Below are positions 1-18,136 of a DNA stretch of 64,000 bases, piece by piece; the first letter of the stretch is position 1, and each line of letters starts with the position of its first letter. The translations under genes were made by a program, and so were the position numbers. Below the pieces are notes generated by a model. It ran no database searches and had not been told where the DNA came from. It saw only the letters and a program-made list of their open reading frames with translations. The DNA is from Aurelia coerulea (Eukaryota; Cnidaria; Scyphozoa; Semaeostomeae; Ulmaridae): NCBI GenBank assembly GCA_039566865.1, contig CM076954.1, positions 15,834,001 to 15,898,000 on the forward strand. The letters are read 5' to 3'.

Positions 1-92
1 CATTGAGATAATGTCTTCCCTGACAGACTCAGAAAAACAAAACGAAAAAGTTTGTTTCGAAGCTTTTACTGCAGTTGAAAAAATGTAGGTAC

Positions 93-7247
<7,155 letters not shown>

Positions 7248-7290
7248 GTTCAATTTTTCATTTATTCTGCAAAGAAAGAGCAGATACCGG
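7248..7290 (-). promoter_or_regulatory. Short upstream region of WDR5 abutting a repeat end
   Basis: Only about 40 bp of non-repeat sequence lie between the WDR5 start codon and the tip TACCGGGTGAGTCAG of a MITE-like repeat at 7287. No TATA box is evident. The true 5' UTR or a leader exon may lie to the right of the repeat. Low certainty. Confidence 0.25.
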
Positions 7291-7664
7291 GTGAGTCAGA
7301 AAAAAGTAGGGTGTTTGCAAACTCTTATATCAGTAGCTTACATTGTAACTTCTCCCCCCCCCACCATTGCAAGCATCCAGCCCCTCGTCAGAGGAGACTT
7401 TGAATTATTCTTGGTGGAAATTTTGGCAAACTAGCAAACAAAAACAGCATTTTAGAGTCATTCTAGAACCATGTCGAAAGTTCAAGCCCAATTCCCGTAC
7501 CACCCCTGAAGGCATGCATTGTACATAACGGGAAACACTTGTGTGCCTTATTTCTTATCCTTTGGCGAATACAAATTTGATTAAATACCAGCAGACAGTT
7601 CTTGTGCTAGAGATTCTTTCCACCAAAATAGCTGATCATGAAATCCCAAACAAATGGTGAAGGT

Positions 7665-7845
7665 GAAGTTGCGGTTTTTAGCGCCAAGCACTGGGATCGC
7701 AGAAGTAGAATAGGCCCAATCGAGTCCGCGACCCCTTGTCATGACGCTGAAGTGATGGGGCTCTACCTGGGATTGAACCTGGTCCACCTAACTGTTCTGG
7801 CTGCAATGTCAGAGGATTACAACACTGCGCCACAACACCTTCAAT
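7665..7845 (-). mobile_element. tRNA-derived SINE head
   Basis: On the minus strand an A-box-like TGGCGCAGTGTTG (7820-7832) is followed about 50 bp later by a B box GGTTCAATCCC (7769-7779). This is the RNA polymerase III promoter layout of a tRNA gene. The stems do not form a clean cloverleaf and the sequence runs on past the tRNA length, so a SINE is a better call than a tRNA gene. Boundaries are approximate. Confidence 0.65.
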
Positions 7846-7987
7846 CTTGTATCCATTCAAATGCAGAAAGAAATGATCAATTTTAACATACTAAAGTTCA
7901 CAAACTACTGTTGTAGTTAGTTCTTTTGCAAAATTAAACTCTAACAGACACACTCATTTTGACTTGTTCTTCAATAGGTATGGCTTG

Positions 7988-8455
7988 TTAAAGGACAAGT
8001 CTGGGGTTGGTATGATTGATGATAGAATACAAGATAATACTGCTATGAATGATGTATGATACTTTTTTCCACTATTTTTCCCCTTCTCCTTGTGAAATTA
8101 CTTATTCAAATATGCAATTTGAGCGAAATGACGTCATATCGCACAAATGAAAATGAGGCTGTGTGATTGTTTTTTCATCTCTTTATCGTAGCAAGCCTCT
8201 TTGTCGTGTCCTTGTGCCATGTTCAATGCATGAGTACACGATAAAGAGGCTAGTAGCGATTAAGAGGCAAAAACAATCACACAGTCTCATTTTCGTTTGC
8301 TCAATATGACGCCACTTCGCTCAAATTGTTTATTTGAATACGTAATTTCACAAGGAGAAGGTGAAAAATAGCGGAAAAAAGTATCATACATCATTCATAG
8401 CAGTATTAACTTGTAATTTATCATCAATCATACCAACCCCGGACTTGTCCTTTAA
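7988..8455. mobile_element. TTAA-flanked near-perfect palindrome, ends TTAAAGGACAAGTC
   Basis: TTAAAGGACAAGTC opens and GACTTGTCCTTTAA closes the element, and the arms pair over about 200 bp each (GGTTGGTATGATTGATGATA, GGAGAAGG, TTTGAGCGAA, ACAATCACACAG present on both). TTAA at both tips is the piggyBac-type target duplication. There is no transposase inside, so it is a non-autonomous foldback element. Confidence 0.85.
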
Positions 8456-9793
8456 ATGTTCCACATCTTTTATGATTCGTCCAGAATATGACTAAAATAT
8501 TATTAATATTATAAATATCCTGTGGGTATTCATTTGCTGAAACTTGTGTTGTTGATTGAAGTAATTGATTCCCAATGCAAAACACATTCCCCCTAACCCA
8601 ATATTTAAGCGTTACAATTTGAATGGATACAAGCTCACAGCACCAGATTATGTGTGCGCACAACTCAAAGTTATGATGGAATGATGCGAAAACATGATAG
8701 ATTTTCATCCAACAGTGGTTTGCATCATTTTGAAAGTGTGTGGTCACCATTTTCATGGGGTTGTTTGTTAGCTTGTGCATTGTGGGTGGTGGTGGACATG
8801 CAGAGTATGGGCTGGCACTTTTTGACAAAAGATCAAATGTGCACAAAGAAAGTCATATCATTTTTATAAGTCAACTTTAGAGGATGATGTACCGGCGGCC
8901 TGCACAGAGGCTGCGAAGGATCCCCCTCCTACACAGCTACAGAAAGTTGCAGAATCCCAGCAAACAATGGCGCCATTGACAGGAGGAAGGCACGAGATCA
9001 CACTGAACCAAACCATCTTCATGCATATCATTCTGCACAGAGGTTATCTTCGTGACTGCTTGTCTCAAATTAGATGCCCGCGAATAGCAACAATTGAAAC
9101 GTTCTGTTGGGTTCTGCATAAGTAATTTTGCGTTATCGTAAATCTCACATGACATCTCATTTGACACAAATGCACCAATAGTTTTGTGCACGAACTAAGC
9201 AAACTAGGGGTAATGACTTTTGATTTTTGCGTATCATTCTCGTTTGACATAAAGACCAAAATATTGCCTTTGATGCGGTTCTTTTTCTTATACAAGGCGC
9301 TTGATTTTCCATTGAAGGCGACTTTAGCAGCAACACTCATCCCTCTGACTGTAGCTAAAAACAGCATCACTTTTTTAATTTAAAGAACGAAACCAAAACT
9401 GGCCTAAGCTTTTCTTCATGGTTCAAAGTAAGTGTCTATCAAACCCATCAAACTTCAGGTCTCCTCTCGTAAGTCCCTCTTTTTGAGGCAGATGAGGCTT
9501 GACAATTCAATGGATATCCTATGTTGACAGAAAACAAACTACGCCATAAATACCTACTTTACCCTTTCCACAGCTTGTTGTCACACCGACGCCATTTCTG
9601 TTTCACATGGGTTCGATTCGTCGCAAAGAGATGCACCACGGGAAATTCTATTGTATTAGTCTTCATCCAAACGAGGCGATCACAGGGAATCAAGGAGCTT
9701 ATGCTACAGTTTAGGCCCGCGCCCGGTTGCTTTGACTTCTGTACCACACCACATTTGCAGTAAAGCACAGACAAAGACTTTCACGTGAAAAGG
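8456..9793. other. Intergenic region before the ZDHHC24-like gene
   Basis: No recognisable gene. Two overlapping open frames run on the minus strand (9065-9370 and 8937-9191), but neither resembles a family I know and no splice sites join them. A perfect E-box CACGTG lies at 9782-9787, about 7 bp before the ZDHHC24-like ATG, and may be part of its promoter or 5' UTR. Confidence 0.4.
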
Positions 9794-10678
9794 ATGGAGC
9801 CCTATAACGAAAAACCGCCTTCAATTTTCAAGAAAGTATGGCCCACAGTGCTAGCTGATCAAATTGCATTTTCTTTCACACACATTGGGCTAACTGGGAT
9901 AATTTTGTTCAACTGGTTTGTTGTGTTGCCAGTCTATCACCAACCGTTTACATTTTGGTATTTATTTCATGTACTGTGCGGGTTGTTTGTCGCTTTTGGC
10001 GTCTTCAGTAATTTATACTCCATGATCTACACGAATTCGACGGTGAAAAACTCAGGAATTAGTCTACCATCAGTGCTTAGGCCAGACTGGTTGTATTGCC
10101 CAAACTGCCAAATGAATGCCCCACCCAGGAGTCATCACTGCCCGATCTGCGATGTCTGTGTACTAAAACGTGACCATCATTGCATATTTACTGGAAATTG
10201 TGTAGGATATTCAAATCATCGATATTTCATTATGTTTGCATCTTACCTGTGGCTTGGGTGTTTTTACACACTATTGTTCGATTGGGAATACTTCAGCAGT
10301 GCACTTGGTGGTTTTGGTTTAAGTACAATGTTGAAAATGATTTTTCCTGCGATGGCATTTTTGTTGGGGTATTCCACAGGGTTCCAGCTTGCTATCATGA
10401 TAGTGTGTGGAATATGCTTCCTGACAATGTTTTTATTCACTTGCCTGATGTCATTCCAGATTTTCTTCATTTCCCGTGGTCAGACACAGTTTGAATGCAA
10501 GAAGAAGGTAAAGGATTACCAAAGAAGCTTCAGAGCAAATTGGATTGAAGTTCTTGGAGCAAGATGGTATCTTACTCCATTTGGATATTTCATCAAATCA
10601 AAGCTGCCTGGTGATGGCACTCATTTCACAACTTCCTTAACATTTGATGAAACTAATGATCATGTAAAAAACATGTGA
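9794..10678 (+). CDS. ZDHHC24: DHHC-type palmitoyltransferase, ZDHHC24-like, intronless
   Basis: A 294-residue integral-membrane protein that would S-acylate cysteines of target proteins using palmitoyl-CoA. Four hydrophobic segments are visible (about 19-46, 52-79, 144-163 and 183-226). The Cys-rich domain spans 102-147, with CPNC, HHCPICDVCV and the catalytic D127-H128-H129-C130 (KRDHHCIFTGNCVGYSNHR). Near the C-terminus RGQTQFE stands in for the family TTxE motif, and LPGDGTHFTT matches the distinctive LPGDG end of ZDHHC24. Human ZDHHC24 is close to this length (about 284). The ATG at 9794 is used; the upstream in-frame GTG is not. One exon holds the whole frame, unlike the multi-exon gene expected, so retroposition long ago is possible. 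The DHHC assignment is certain and the ZDHHC24 subfamily likely. Confidence 0.93.
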   Translation: MEPYNEKPPSIFKKVWPTVLADQIAFSFTHIGLTGIILFNWFVVLPVYHQPFTFWYLFHVLCGLFVAFGVFSNLYSMIYTNSTVKNSGISLPSVLRPDWLYCPNCQMNAPPRSHHCPICDVCVLKRDHHCIFTGNCVGYSNHRYFIMFASYLWLGCFYTLLFDWEYFSSALGGFGLSTMLKMIFPAMAFLLGYSTGFQLAIMIVCGICFLTMFLFTCLMSFQIFFISRGQTQFECKKKVKDYQRSFRANWIEVLGARWYLTPFGYFIKSKLPGDGTHFTTSLTFDETNDHVKNM

Positions 10679-10712
10679 TTTAGTGACAAAAAGTTGTGCT
10701 AGAATGTTAACT

Positions 10713-10718
10713 AAATTA
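10713..10718 (+). terminator. Candidate poly(A) signal ATTAAA after the ZDHHC24-like gene
   Basis: ATTAAA lies about 35 bp after the stop codon; further ATTAAA hexamers occur near 10850 and 10940. No AATAAA was seen in this stretch, so which signal is used is unclear. Confidence 0.3.
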
Positions 10719-11052
10719 AATATCAAAACTTGAAAAAGTGCACTTAAGGTTGAAGTATTGTCCTTTTGACCAATTTTATATATGGACTGCAACACTATAA
10801 CTCCTGCTGATGTTAAGAAACATTTAAACTAAAAGTAGGTTGTATGGTTCATTAAAAGTGAATCACCTGAGTTAAAAGAAGAGATCTCTTAGATTTAGTA
10901 ACCCATTGCATGTGATAATCTGATGTTTTGCCCAAATGAAATTAAAAGAAACAATGGCGTGTATAGGTTTATATTTGTCCTATTTATGGACTGCACCATC
11001 TTGCTCAGGTCATTCAATTTATCAGTTTTAGCTGTAATTTTTCTTTAAACCA

Positions 11053-11355
11053 CCTGTACAAAAATACAAGGCTAAACTTGGCCTTGTATGGGCCAAGTTT
11101 TAGCCTTGTAGAGGGGATTATGACCTTGTTATGACCTTGTACTAACCTTTGAAGAAAATTACAAGGCTATCAGTAAGATTCCAAGTTGCAACCAGTCTAA
11201 CACAAGGTTTCCACAAGGCTTCTACAAGGCTAATTAGCATTTTTCAAGCCATTTACAAGGTTACAGCAAGGCTATTCCAGGGTATAACAAGGTTACAAGG
11301 CCATAACTACAAGGCTTGTACATGGCTATTACATGGCCTTGTATTTTCGTACAGG
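11053..11355. mobile_element. MITE packed with ACAAGGC motifs, ends CCTGTACAAAAATACAAGG
   Basis: The left end CCTGTACAAAAATACAAGGC and right end GCCTTGTATTTTCGTACAGG are inverted copies. The inside is an irregular array of ACAAGG(C/T) in both orientations, roughly twenty copies spaced 10-30 bp. No coding sequence. Confidence 0.75.
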
Positions 11356-12272
11356 CATACAGTGCTGTGATATACTCATATGAGCATTGCAGGGAGAGGA
11401 AGAGGGTAATTTGCTTGATAAAGGTCCATGTTTCAACAGGGAAGAAATGTCCTGCAAAAAGCTAAATTCACACTGGAAGTGTCTTTCTTGAGTGCATTCT
11501 GGATAGGGGTGAAGTGAAATGACACATTTGGATTAGATCATCTACTGAACTTTATCAGATTCATTGTGCCACATTGCAACACAAATCGCCTATGTTTGAA
11601 TTTACCTGAAATACAAATTCCAGAACTTTGATTCATCTATGAGAATGGTTATACTATAGTCTTTTATAACCAGACTGGTTATCTGGCTAATATAACCTTA
11701 ACCTACTTGTATATGCTCCACGTCATCTATAAAGAAAATGCTTACGCAGCATAATTGGCTACAGATTGCATTTAGTAAAAACAGATTGCATTTCTGATCG
11801 AAAATCTTCTTGTTGGGAGTAGTGCAATTGTAAACAGATAAACAAGTAGATAAAGTAAAGTATAAGCATTTTGATGCAAATTGAAATAAGGACAATGTTT
11901 CGAGTAGAGCATAGTACTGTAGAATTGACACTAATCAAGCTAAAAGATTGGCAGATTCAAAGGATTAGGATTGCAATCAAGGGAATCAATGTGACGTAAG
12001 ATTTTCATTAAAGATGCTATTTATTATCAGAATTCATGTGTCCATCTTTTGTTGTTTTCATTCAATGTTTGCTTGTACAGTAGCAGGGAGGGGGGGGGGG
12101 GATTTTTAGCATGCTGACTGTCTCCATAGAATTTCATTGGGTCTGCCTGATACTTTTTCATTTCTTTAGGCAAGAACAATGCTCTTGTAATAAGACAAGG
12201 TTTTTTCTTACTCTATGCTTCCACCATATACTGTGTTGTCATGTCATAAAAAACCAAATGACAAATCAGGTA
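11356..12272. other. Intergenic stretch without a recognised gene
   Basis: I see no coding exon with support. A 12-base G-run occurs near 12088-12102. The rest is AT-rich unique-looking sequence. Confidence 0.4.
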
Positions 12273-12821
12273 AGGGACAGGGCAAAATTTATTATATTAC
12301 ATGGCCGGTGGAGAACAAAAATTCTTGCCAAAAAATCTGCTCGCCCTGTATGAAATTATTGCCAAAAAACCAACTGCCCCGTCACCCTTTCCTTAAAAAA
12401 TGTATCTGCCCCGTATCGTATTCATGAACAACAAATGTTGTATAGTACCAACGATGAATTAGCCAAAGACCATAACGAAATCAATTCTTGCCTTTACGAG
12501 ACTTTGTCAACGAAGAAATCGACTTTGAAGATGAAGAGAAATGACTGATGAATCGTTCTTGCAAGTAACTGACAAGGAAATTTTGCGTCATGTTCATACA
12601 CATCCTTCCAAGCATTTCTCAACTTGCATGATCAACAAATTTTGGCGTCAAAATGAGCCATTTCATATTTCAAACTTCATCTTGAGCTTATAAAAAGGTA
12701 CTGCCCCGTTCATATGTGCTTTGTAAAAAGTGTTGACCCAGTTCTGTACAAGCTCAAAAAAGTAGTTGTCCCGTTGCGTTTTGCACTGGCCTTGTTATGA
12801 AATAAACTTTGCACTGTCCCT
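12273..12821. mobile_element. Foldback repeat, ends AGGGACAG(G/T)GCAAA
   Basis: The left end AGGGACAGGGCAAAATTTAT pairs with the right end ATAAACTTTGCACTGTCCCT. Both arms repeat a phrase built on CTGCCCCGT and CAAAAAA spaced about 40-50 bp. A related partial copy lies at about 46135-46350 (CTGCTCAACCTGTATGAAAT). Confidence 0.7.
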
Positions 12822-12823
12822 AA

Positions 12824-13765
12824 ATATAGGAACTCTGTAATGAAAAAGTTGCAACACTTTTAACTTTTGCAGAGAACATGGTAAAAAAGTGCGCAGTCTA
12901 CTGTTGTGCATCGTTATCAGCAAAAACAACTATTGACCTTTGCAACCAGCACGCTGTGCATGTGGCATCTCTTTGTTGTTGGCCATAGAGGAAAAACGAA
13001 AGTTTAAAACAAGAAACTTACACACACATATATTTCATAAGAAGCTCTTTATCAACACTAAGATTACTAAAAATTAAGAACTTCATTGTTTGAAAATCTA
13101 AGAAACGATTTGTTTCATGGAGGAAATCAATTCATAGACTATTTTCACTCTATTCGGGCGCGCAACAAGGAATTCTACAGGGCACGCAGGGGTCGAAACC
13201 AGAAAAAAGGCACACTCGATATCAATTCAAGAAGTGATGTCGCCTGGGATGTCAATTTTTCAAACTCAGAAAGCGAACGCAGAAATCAAGGATATCTTTC
13301 CAAAGTTCATCTCTCTAAAGCATATCAATTTACAAGCATGTCAACGCATAGGTGAAGCAATTTGAAAGCGAGCTGGGAGGGGATTCGGAGGCTTGCCCCT
13401 CGGAAATTTTTAAAATCACGCACTCTAGATCGTCGGAGAATGCCTATTTCAAAAAGAGATTAAAACCAGAAGAGAATGAAAAGCACCCGCCTACGAGAGA
13501 CAAGTAACACTGAAAAGGCTGCTCGTACACGCTTTTTATAAGAAACGGTGCTCTGAACTTTGTTGTATGGTTTCTCAACTTTGGGCCAATTCTTTTATCG
13601 GGCGAGGAAAAAAAGCAATCTCAATCTGAAAGGCCACTGCTCCTTGGACGAGAAAACGAAAATATTAGCAATATATATCATTCAATGGTGGACATGTTCA
13701 AATCCTTTCAAGAATTCACCTGAATGAAGTCAGCCACTCCGCTGTAAAATTGTGAGGGATTTTCT
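12824..13765. other. Region without a confident gene; short THAP-like start
   Basis: Mostly featureless. At 12878-12988 (plus) a 36-codon frame begins MVKKCAVYCC. The two Cys are at positions 5 and 10, as at the start of THAP zinc fingers, but the later C..H ligands are missing and the frame ends quickly. It may be a relic of a THAP gene or P-element-like transposase, or chance. Confidence 0.25.
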
Positions 13766-13777
13766 GGAGAAAGCCCC

Positions 13778-14070
13778 GGGGGGGGGGGTACATGACTTGA
13801 GGATGGACGGGGGTCTGCCGCCCGGTTTTCAGATAGCTACCCTCTTCTAATTACCCAAACTTGCTTTTGATACCCACTTTTATGATGAATTTTGGCGGAA
13901 AACTGCCCTTTTTAACCATTTTTGGCGAATCTCAGCGAAACCCAACCCTTGTTTATGGAAAATCTGCCGAAATAGGACCCTTGTTTAGAGAATTTCGGGC
14001 CCAAAAACCCACCCATATGGGCGGCACATACCCGTACTGAGAATATGTTATGTACCCCCCCCCCCCCCGG
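13778..14070. mobile_element. Poly-G/poly-C-ended element, copy 1, with 12-bp target duplication
   Basis: The element begins with a G-run then TACATGACTTG and ends with ATGTACCCC and a C-run. The flanks GGAGAAAGCCCC at 13766-13777 and 14071-14082 are identical direct repeats, taken as the target-site duplication. The interior shares GGGCGGCACATACC and GGTCTGCCGCC with the inverted copy at 17363-17623. Confidence 0.8.
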
Positions 14071-14580
14071 GGAGAAAGCCCCTTCAAGAAACCATGAATG
14101 CAGACCTAAAATAACGACCAAAATTTCCTAATATTCCTGCTTCACAGCGATAACTTCTACAAGCATGGGAACGTGTTATATTCATGGGAGGATGAAGTCA
14201 ACCGGAATTATGCTGCTATGCTCCCAATGATATGACATTTTCATAATTCCAACGGAGTAAAGCACGTAAAAGCCATTGCTGCGAGGAAGAAAATTTGGTC
14301 ACGATTTTCGGCCTGTTTTGAACATTCCTTGACGTTGGTACCGTATCGTGGTTTTTCTTCTTTTCGCTTGATATCATGAAACTTATGAAAAAAGCCTTAA
14401 AACATTCAGAACACTCAAATTGATGAGAATGGTAAGAAATTTTCAGTGCTGGTTGACATTTTAAAATTAACACAGGTAAGAGGGAGTATTTCTCTTTTCG
14501 TGATGCTTGAATTAGGAATAGGGCTAAACCCAGTGGATTTCTTTGTGAATATGTGCATTTAGAATAAAAGGATGGCTGCA

Positions 14581-15020
14581 TGGGGGGGGTCTTGAATAAA
14601 TTTTGGGTAGGGGTCTGCTGCGAGCATGTTTAAAATGGTACCCTTGCCTAGATCGATTTCTACAAAAGTTATACCCTTGGCTAGACTAATAGTGAAAAAA
14701 TGATACCCTTGGCTAGACTCATTTAAGCCTTTAGAGTCCTATCTCAAAATTTTTAGTTTGAACTCGGAAATCGATTTTTTCATTTACAAAAGGTCGATTT
14801 GTTTCATTTACTGGTTTATTATCAAAATACAAATTAGCTGAAAACATGACCATTCCCTAGATCAGTATTGCCAAATATGATACCCTTGCCTGGACCTTGG
14901 CTGGACCAAAATTGCAGAAAAAGAAATACCCTTGGCTAGACCAGAAGTCCACAAAAGTATACCCTTGGTTCAGGGCACATCCCTAGGTACCTTTACTATA
15001 GAAGAACCCCCCCCCCCCCG
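14581..15020. mobile_element. Poly-G/poly-C-ended element with internal TACCCTTGGCTAGAC repeats
   Basis: It opens with an 8-base G-run and closes with a C-run of about 13. Inside, TACCCTTG(G/C)CTAGA(C/T) recurs at least six times at spacings near 35-45 bp, in two clusters (14638-14725 and 14879-14970). The flanks share TGCATGG, a possible short target duplication. Confidence 0.7.
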
Positions 15021-15036
15021 TGCATGGCTGATCGTA

Positions 15037-15545
15037 ATCACTTGGTACGGCCGCAGAAAGCGGTCAGGATCAGCAGCTATTCAATCCTTCTATTCGTTGT
15101 ATTGTCCTTATCACCCAACCAGGTGCGAGACTGGCTGCCTTTAATTTGTCCGGTCAATGGCAGTCTGTCACACGTCTGATTGGCTGCAATATAAAGTAAG
15201 AGCTCAGCACAACAGAGGTCTTTGGAAATCTAACAAAGGATGACTGATGGTTATCACTTTCTAAAGCCGTAGGAAGTCAGTAGGATCATGAGCCATTCAA
15301 TTCTCCTATTCTTTGAATTATCCTTATCACCCAATTAGATGCGTGACAAACTGCCTTTAATTTGTGATTGGCTGCAATAAAGTAAGAGCTCAGCACAACA
15401 GATGTCTTTGGGAATCTAACAAAGGATGGCCAATCATTATCACTTTCTACGGCCGTAGAAAGTCAGTAGGATCATGAGCCATTCAAGTCTCCTATTCTTT
15501 GAATTATCCTTATCACCCAATCAGGTGCGAGACAGACTGCTTTTA
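15037..15545. repeat. Tandem repeat, three units of about 186-216 bp
   Basis: Units start near 15037, 15253 and 15439 at ATCACTT. Each contains GAAAG(C/T)(G/C)GTCAGGATCA-like sequence, CTATTC-TTG-ATTGTCCTTATC and GTGCGAGAC. The first unit carries about 30 extra bases with GGTCAATGGCAGTCTGTC. No conserved frame, so satellite-like. Confidence 0.75.
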
Positions 15546-16589
15546 AGGTCCATACAAATATTCAGAGTTCAACTCCACTCATTGCAATGCCATGTTGTTG
15601 GTGGTCGGTACCAAACATTTGTCCGGTGCTGCATACGATCCAAGACGGTAAGATCACATCTTCTTGCTACCGCGATCGTGGGATAATTAATGTAACCATT
15701 TAATCACGTCCAAGTACAAGCGAACTGTGTGTATGGGCATGCAGTTGGGCAACACTGTAGTCCATATGTACAGGGTAGCCCTATTTGACAACGCTGAAGT
15801 CTGACCGCGGTAGAGCACTGGAGTGACTTCAAGGGAGGGCAAGCTGAAAACAGAAAAACAAAATTTGTTGAATCTATGGATCCCTTTTTTTTATTGGCAT
15901 CATTGGTAGTTAGACGCTGCAGTTCTGCTTGATTGCCGCAACTGTACACTGGGGTGTACACTTCAGCGGAGGAACAAGTAATATACCGCTACGGAGGACT
16001 CTAAACCTAAAATGATTGGATATAATTGGATATGCAATGCACTCTCGATATACAAAGTGTTGAAATATATATCCTCGCTATACCAGAGTGCATTGCAAAT
16101 TCAACCATTTCATGATGGCCAAAGCATTGCTTAAAAGGGTTCCTCATTGGTTATTATTGTGTTGGTAATTGGTGAAGTTCGATGACAAAATTCTAATTAT
16201 GAGCAACTTCGGAATCTTCATAAACAGGCTTACGTAAAAAATGAGTAAAATTTGAGTCAAAATGCAATGCTCTCGACATAAAGCAAGTAATATGAATTGA
16301 ACATTCAGTCAACTGATGATCGCTGTATTGCGTTAAATTCTGAGTAACAACGAAAATGTAGCCTTTCTTATTCTCTCACTCTCGTTGTAATTTGCTCTGC
16401 GCACATGGCATACAGCATTGCTTCGATAAGTCAAGACAACTTAAATATTTGTTATAAAAACAGGTCATAAATCTTTGATGAAATTGCCTCCTAACAATTC
16501 AGCAGGACCAGCATAAAAAATAAAAAAACTTCACAGGTCACTGACATGTGTAAAGAACTTTAGAGCTGGCTCTGTAGGGCTCTGTATCG
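15546..16589. other. Intergenic, no gene recognised
   Basis: A small imperfect palindrome around 16037-16096 (TGCAATGCACTCTCGATATA against TATACCAGAGTGCATTGCA) is the only structure I can point to. No supported exon. Confidence 0.4.
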
Positions 16590-17196
16590 TACCGGGTGCG
16601 CCAAAATAAGCTATGCATGTTTGGCAGGCCACAATAAATCGTACACTGCACCGATTTTGAAGATTTATGACTTAATCTTTATCAAAAAGCCTGAATTAGA
16701 TTCCAGGACTTTTTGCAAATTTTTCCGTTTTCAGTTTTTAAAGCAAGAAGCGAGTTTCTTAAAATTTTCGTTTTCGAAAACACTGAAAAGAATAAAAAAA
16801 ACATTGATCAAGTTTTCGAAAGAATCGACATGAATAGACAAGGAGAGAACTTGTTCATGGTGATTCGGGATTTAGAAATTGATCCGTTGTAATCTGCTGT
16901 ACGAGAGTTCGTACTAAATCCCAAAATCCCTCTGAAATCGTTTGTCTTTGTTCATTCATGGTGAATCTTCCGAAAACTTAATCGATGTTTTTTTATTGCT
17001 TTCAGTGTTTTCGAAAACAAAATTTTAAAAACTCGCTTCTTGCTTTAAAAACTGAAAACGGGAAATTTGCAAAAAAGTCCTAGAATCTAATTCCGGCCTT
17101 CTGCTACAGATTAAGTCATAAATCTTCAAAATCGGCGCAGTGTACGATGTATTGTGGCCTGCCAAACGTGCATAGTTTATTTTGGCGCATCCGGTA
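16590..17196. mobile_element. TA-flanked 607-bp foldback MITE, ends TACCGGGTGCGCCAAAATAA, copy 1
   Basis: Tips TACCGGGTGCGCCAAAATAA and TTATTTTGGCGCATCCGGTA; the arms pair over almost 300 bp each (TTTGGCAGGCCACAATA, TTTTCCGTTTTCAG, GTTTTCGAAAACA on both). A second nearly full-length copy of equal size lies at 45211-45815, and one end only at about 25620. Confidence 0.9.
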
Positions 17197-17362
17197 TTTC
17201 TCAACGATTCTGAGATAAAGCACTTGCAAAAACTCATGTGTAAATCGCGACAAATATAACTGATTTTTACCATCTGAATTATGTTACCTATAACTTGACA
17301 CGTTACCCACACAATATTAATCAATTTTAGAGGATCTGATGAACAGCTAGCAACCTACGCCC

Positions 17363-17623
17363 GGGGGAGGGGGGTACATAACATGTTCAGGGTAGGGGTA
17401 TGTGCCGCCCATATGGGTGGGTTTTTGGACCCAAAATTCTCTAAAAAAGGGTCCTTTTACGGTAAATTTTCCATAAGCATGGCTGGGTTTCACTGAAATT
17501 CGTCGTCAAAATTCATCATAAAAGTGGGTATGAAGGCAAGTTTCGGTACTTAAAAGAGAATAGCTTTATGAAGACCAGGCGGCAGACCCCCGCCCATCCA
17601 CAAGTAATGTACCCCCCCCCCCC
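17363..17623. mobile_element. Poly-G/poly-C-ended element, copy inverted to 13778-14070
   Basis: G-run then GTACATAACATG at the left, GTAATGTACCC and a C-run at the right. The internal GTGCCGCCCATATGGGTGGG and GGCGGCAGACCCC match the first copy in reverse orientation. Confidence 0.75.
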
Positions 17624-17993
17624 ATCTCCAGGAGCCCTTGTGCGCTTGCAAACGTTTTAGATTTTGTTCAATTCACCCGCCCTTACCCGGATTATTGATG
17701 TCTCCTTTGACAGGTTCAACGTTTCATTTTGCAGGTTAATAACAATGAGCTCATTTCGTAAAGTTACTTTTTCAACATTTGAACAGATGCTCATTTGTTT
17801 ACATACCTTTTTTCGAAATTGCTCCCTCGTTACTATTCATGCTCCTTGTCCAAAGATAACTCGTCGATGGCATAGGCCAGTACTTCGATGTGTGGTATGT
17901 TAGAATGGGATCTAAAAATGGAAAGGATTGAGTGTGTAATTGACGGACGATAAACAAATAACATTAAAATCTCCCTGAATTTCGCTCAGGCCC

Positions 17994-18130
17994 AATTCAA
18001 ACATGCACGTATTTTTTACAAGAAACTGCTTATAAGAAACTCAACTTTCAGATCGCCAACAAATTTTAAAAGTCGATACCGGGAAAATATAACTTAAGAA
18101 ACTATTTATTTCAATAAAGGAAATCCCCAG
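17994..18130. repeat. Dispersed fragment also found beside both CPCG-gene copies
   Basis: ACAAGAAACTGCTTATAAG and AGATCGCCAACAAATT recur in altered form at 19975-20100 and 22880-23010, the right parts of the two duplicated units. This suggests a third, more decayed piece of the same unit upstream. Confidence 0.5.
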
Positions 18131-18136
18131 CATACC

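Noticed and set aside
7769..7832. tRNA gene
   Set aside because: A and B boxes are present, but no clean cloverleaf or anticodon loop; SINE is the better explanation.
8937..9370. Two overlapping minus-strand open frames upstream of the ZDHHC24-like gene
   Set aside because: They are in different frames, resemble no family I know, and no splice pair links them; composition looks like chance open sequence.
12878..12988. THAP zinc-finger start MVKKCAVYCC
   Set aside because: Only the first two Cys fit; the C-x2-H pair and AVPTIF-type motif are missing. Mentioned only as weak evidence.
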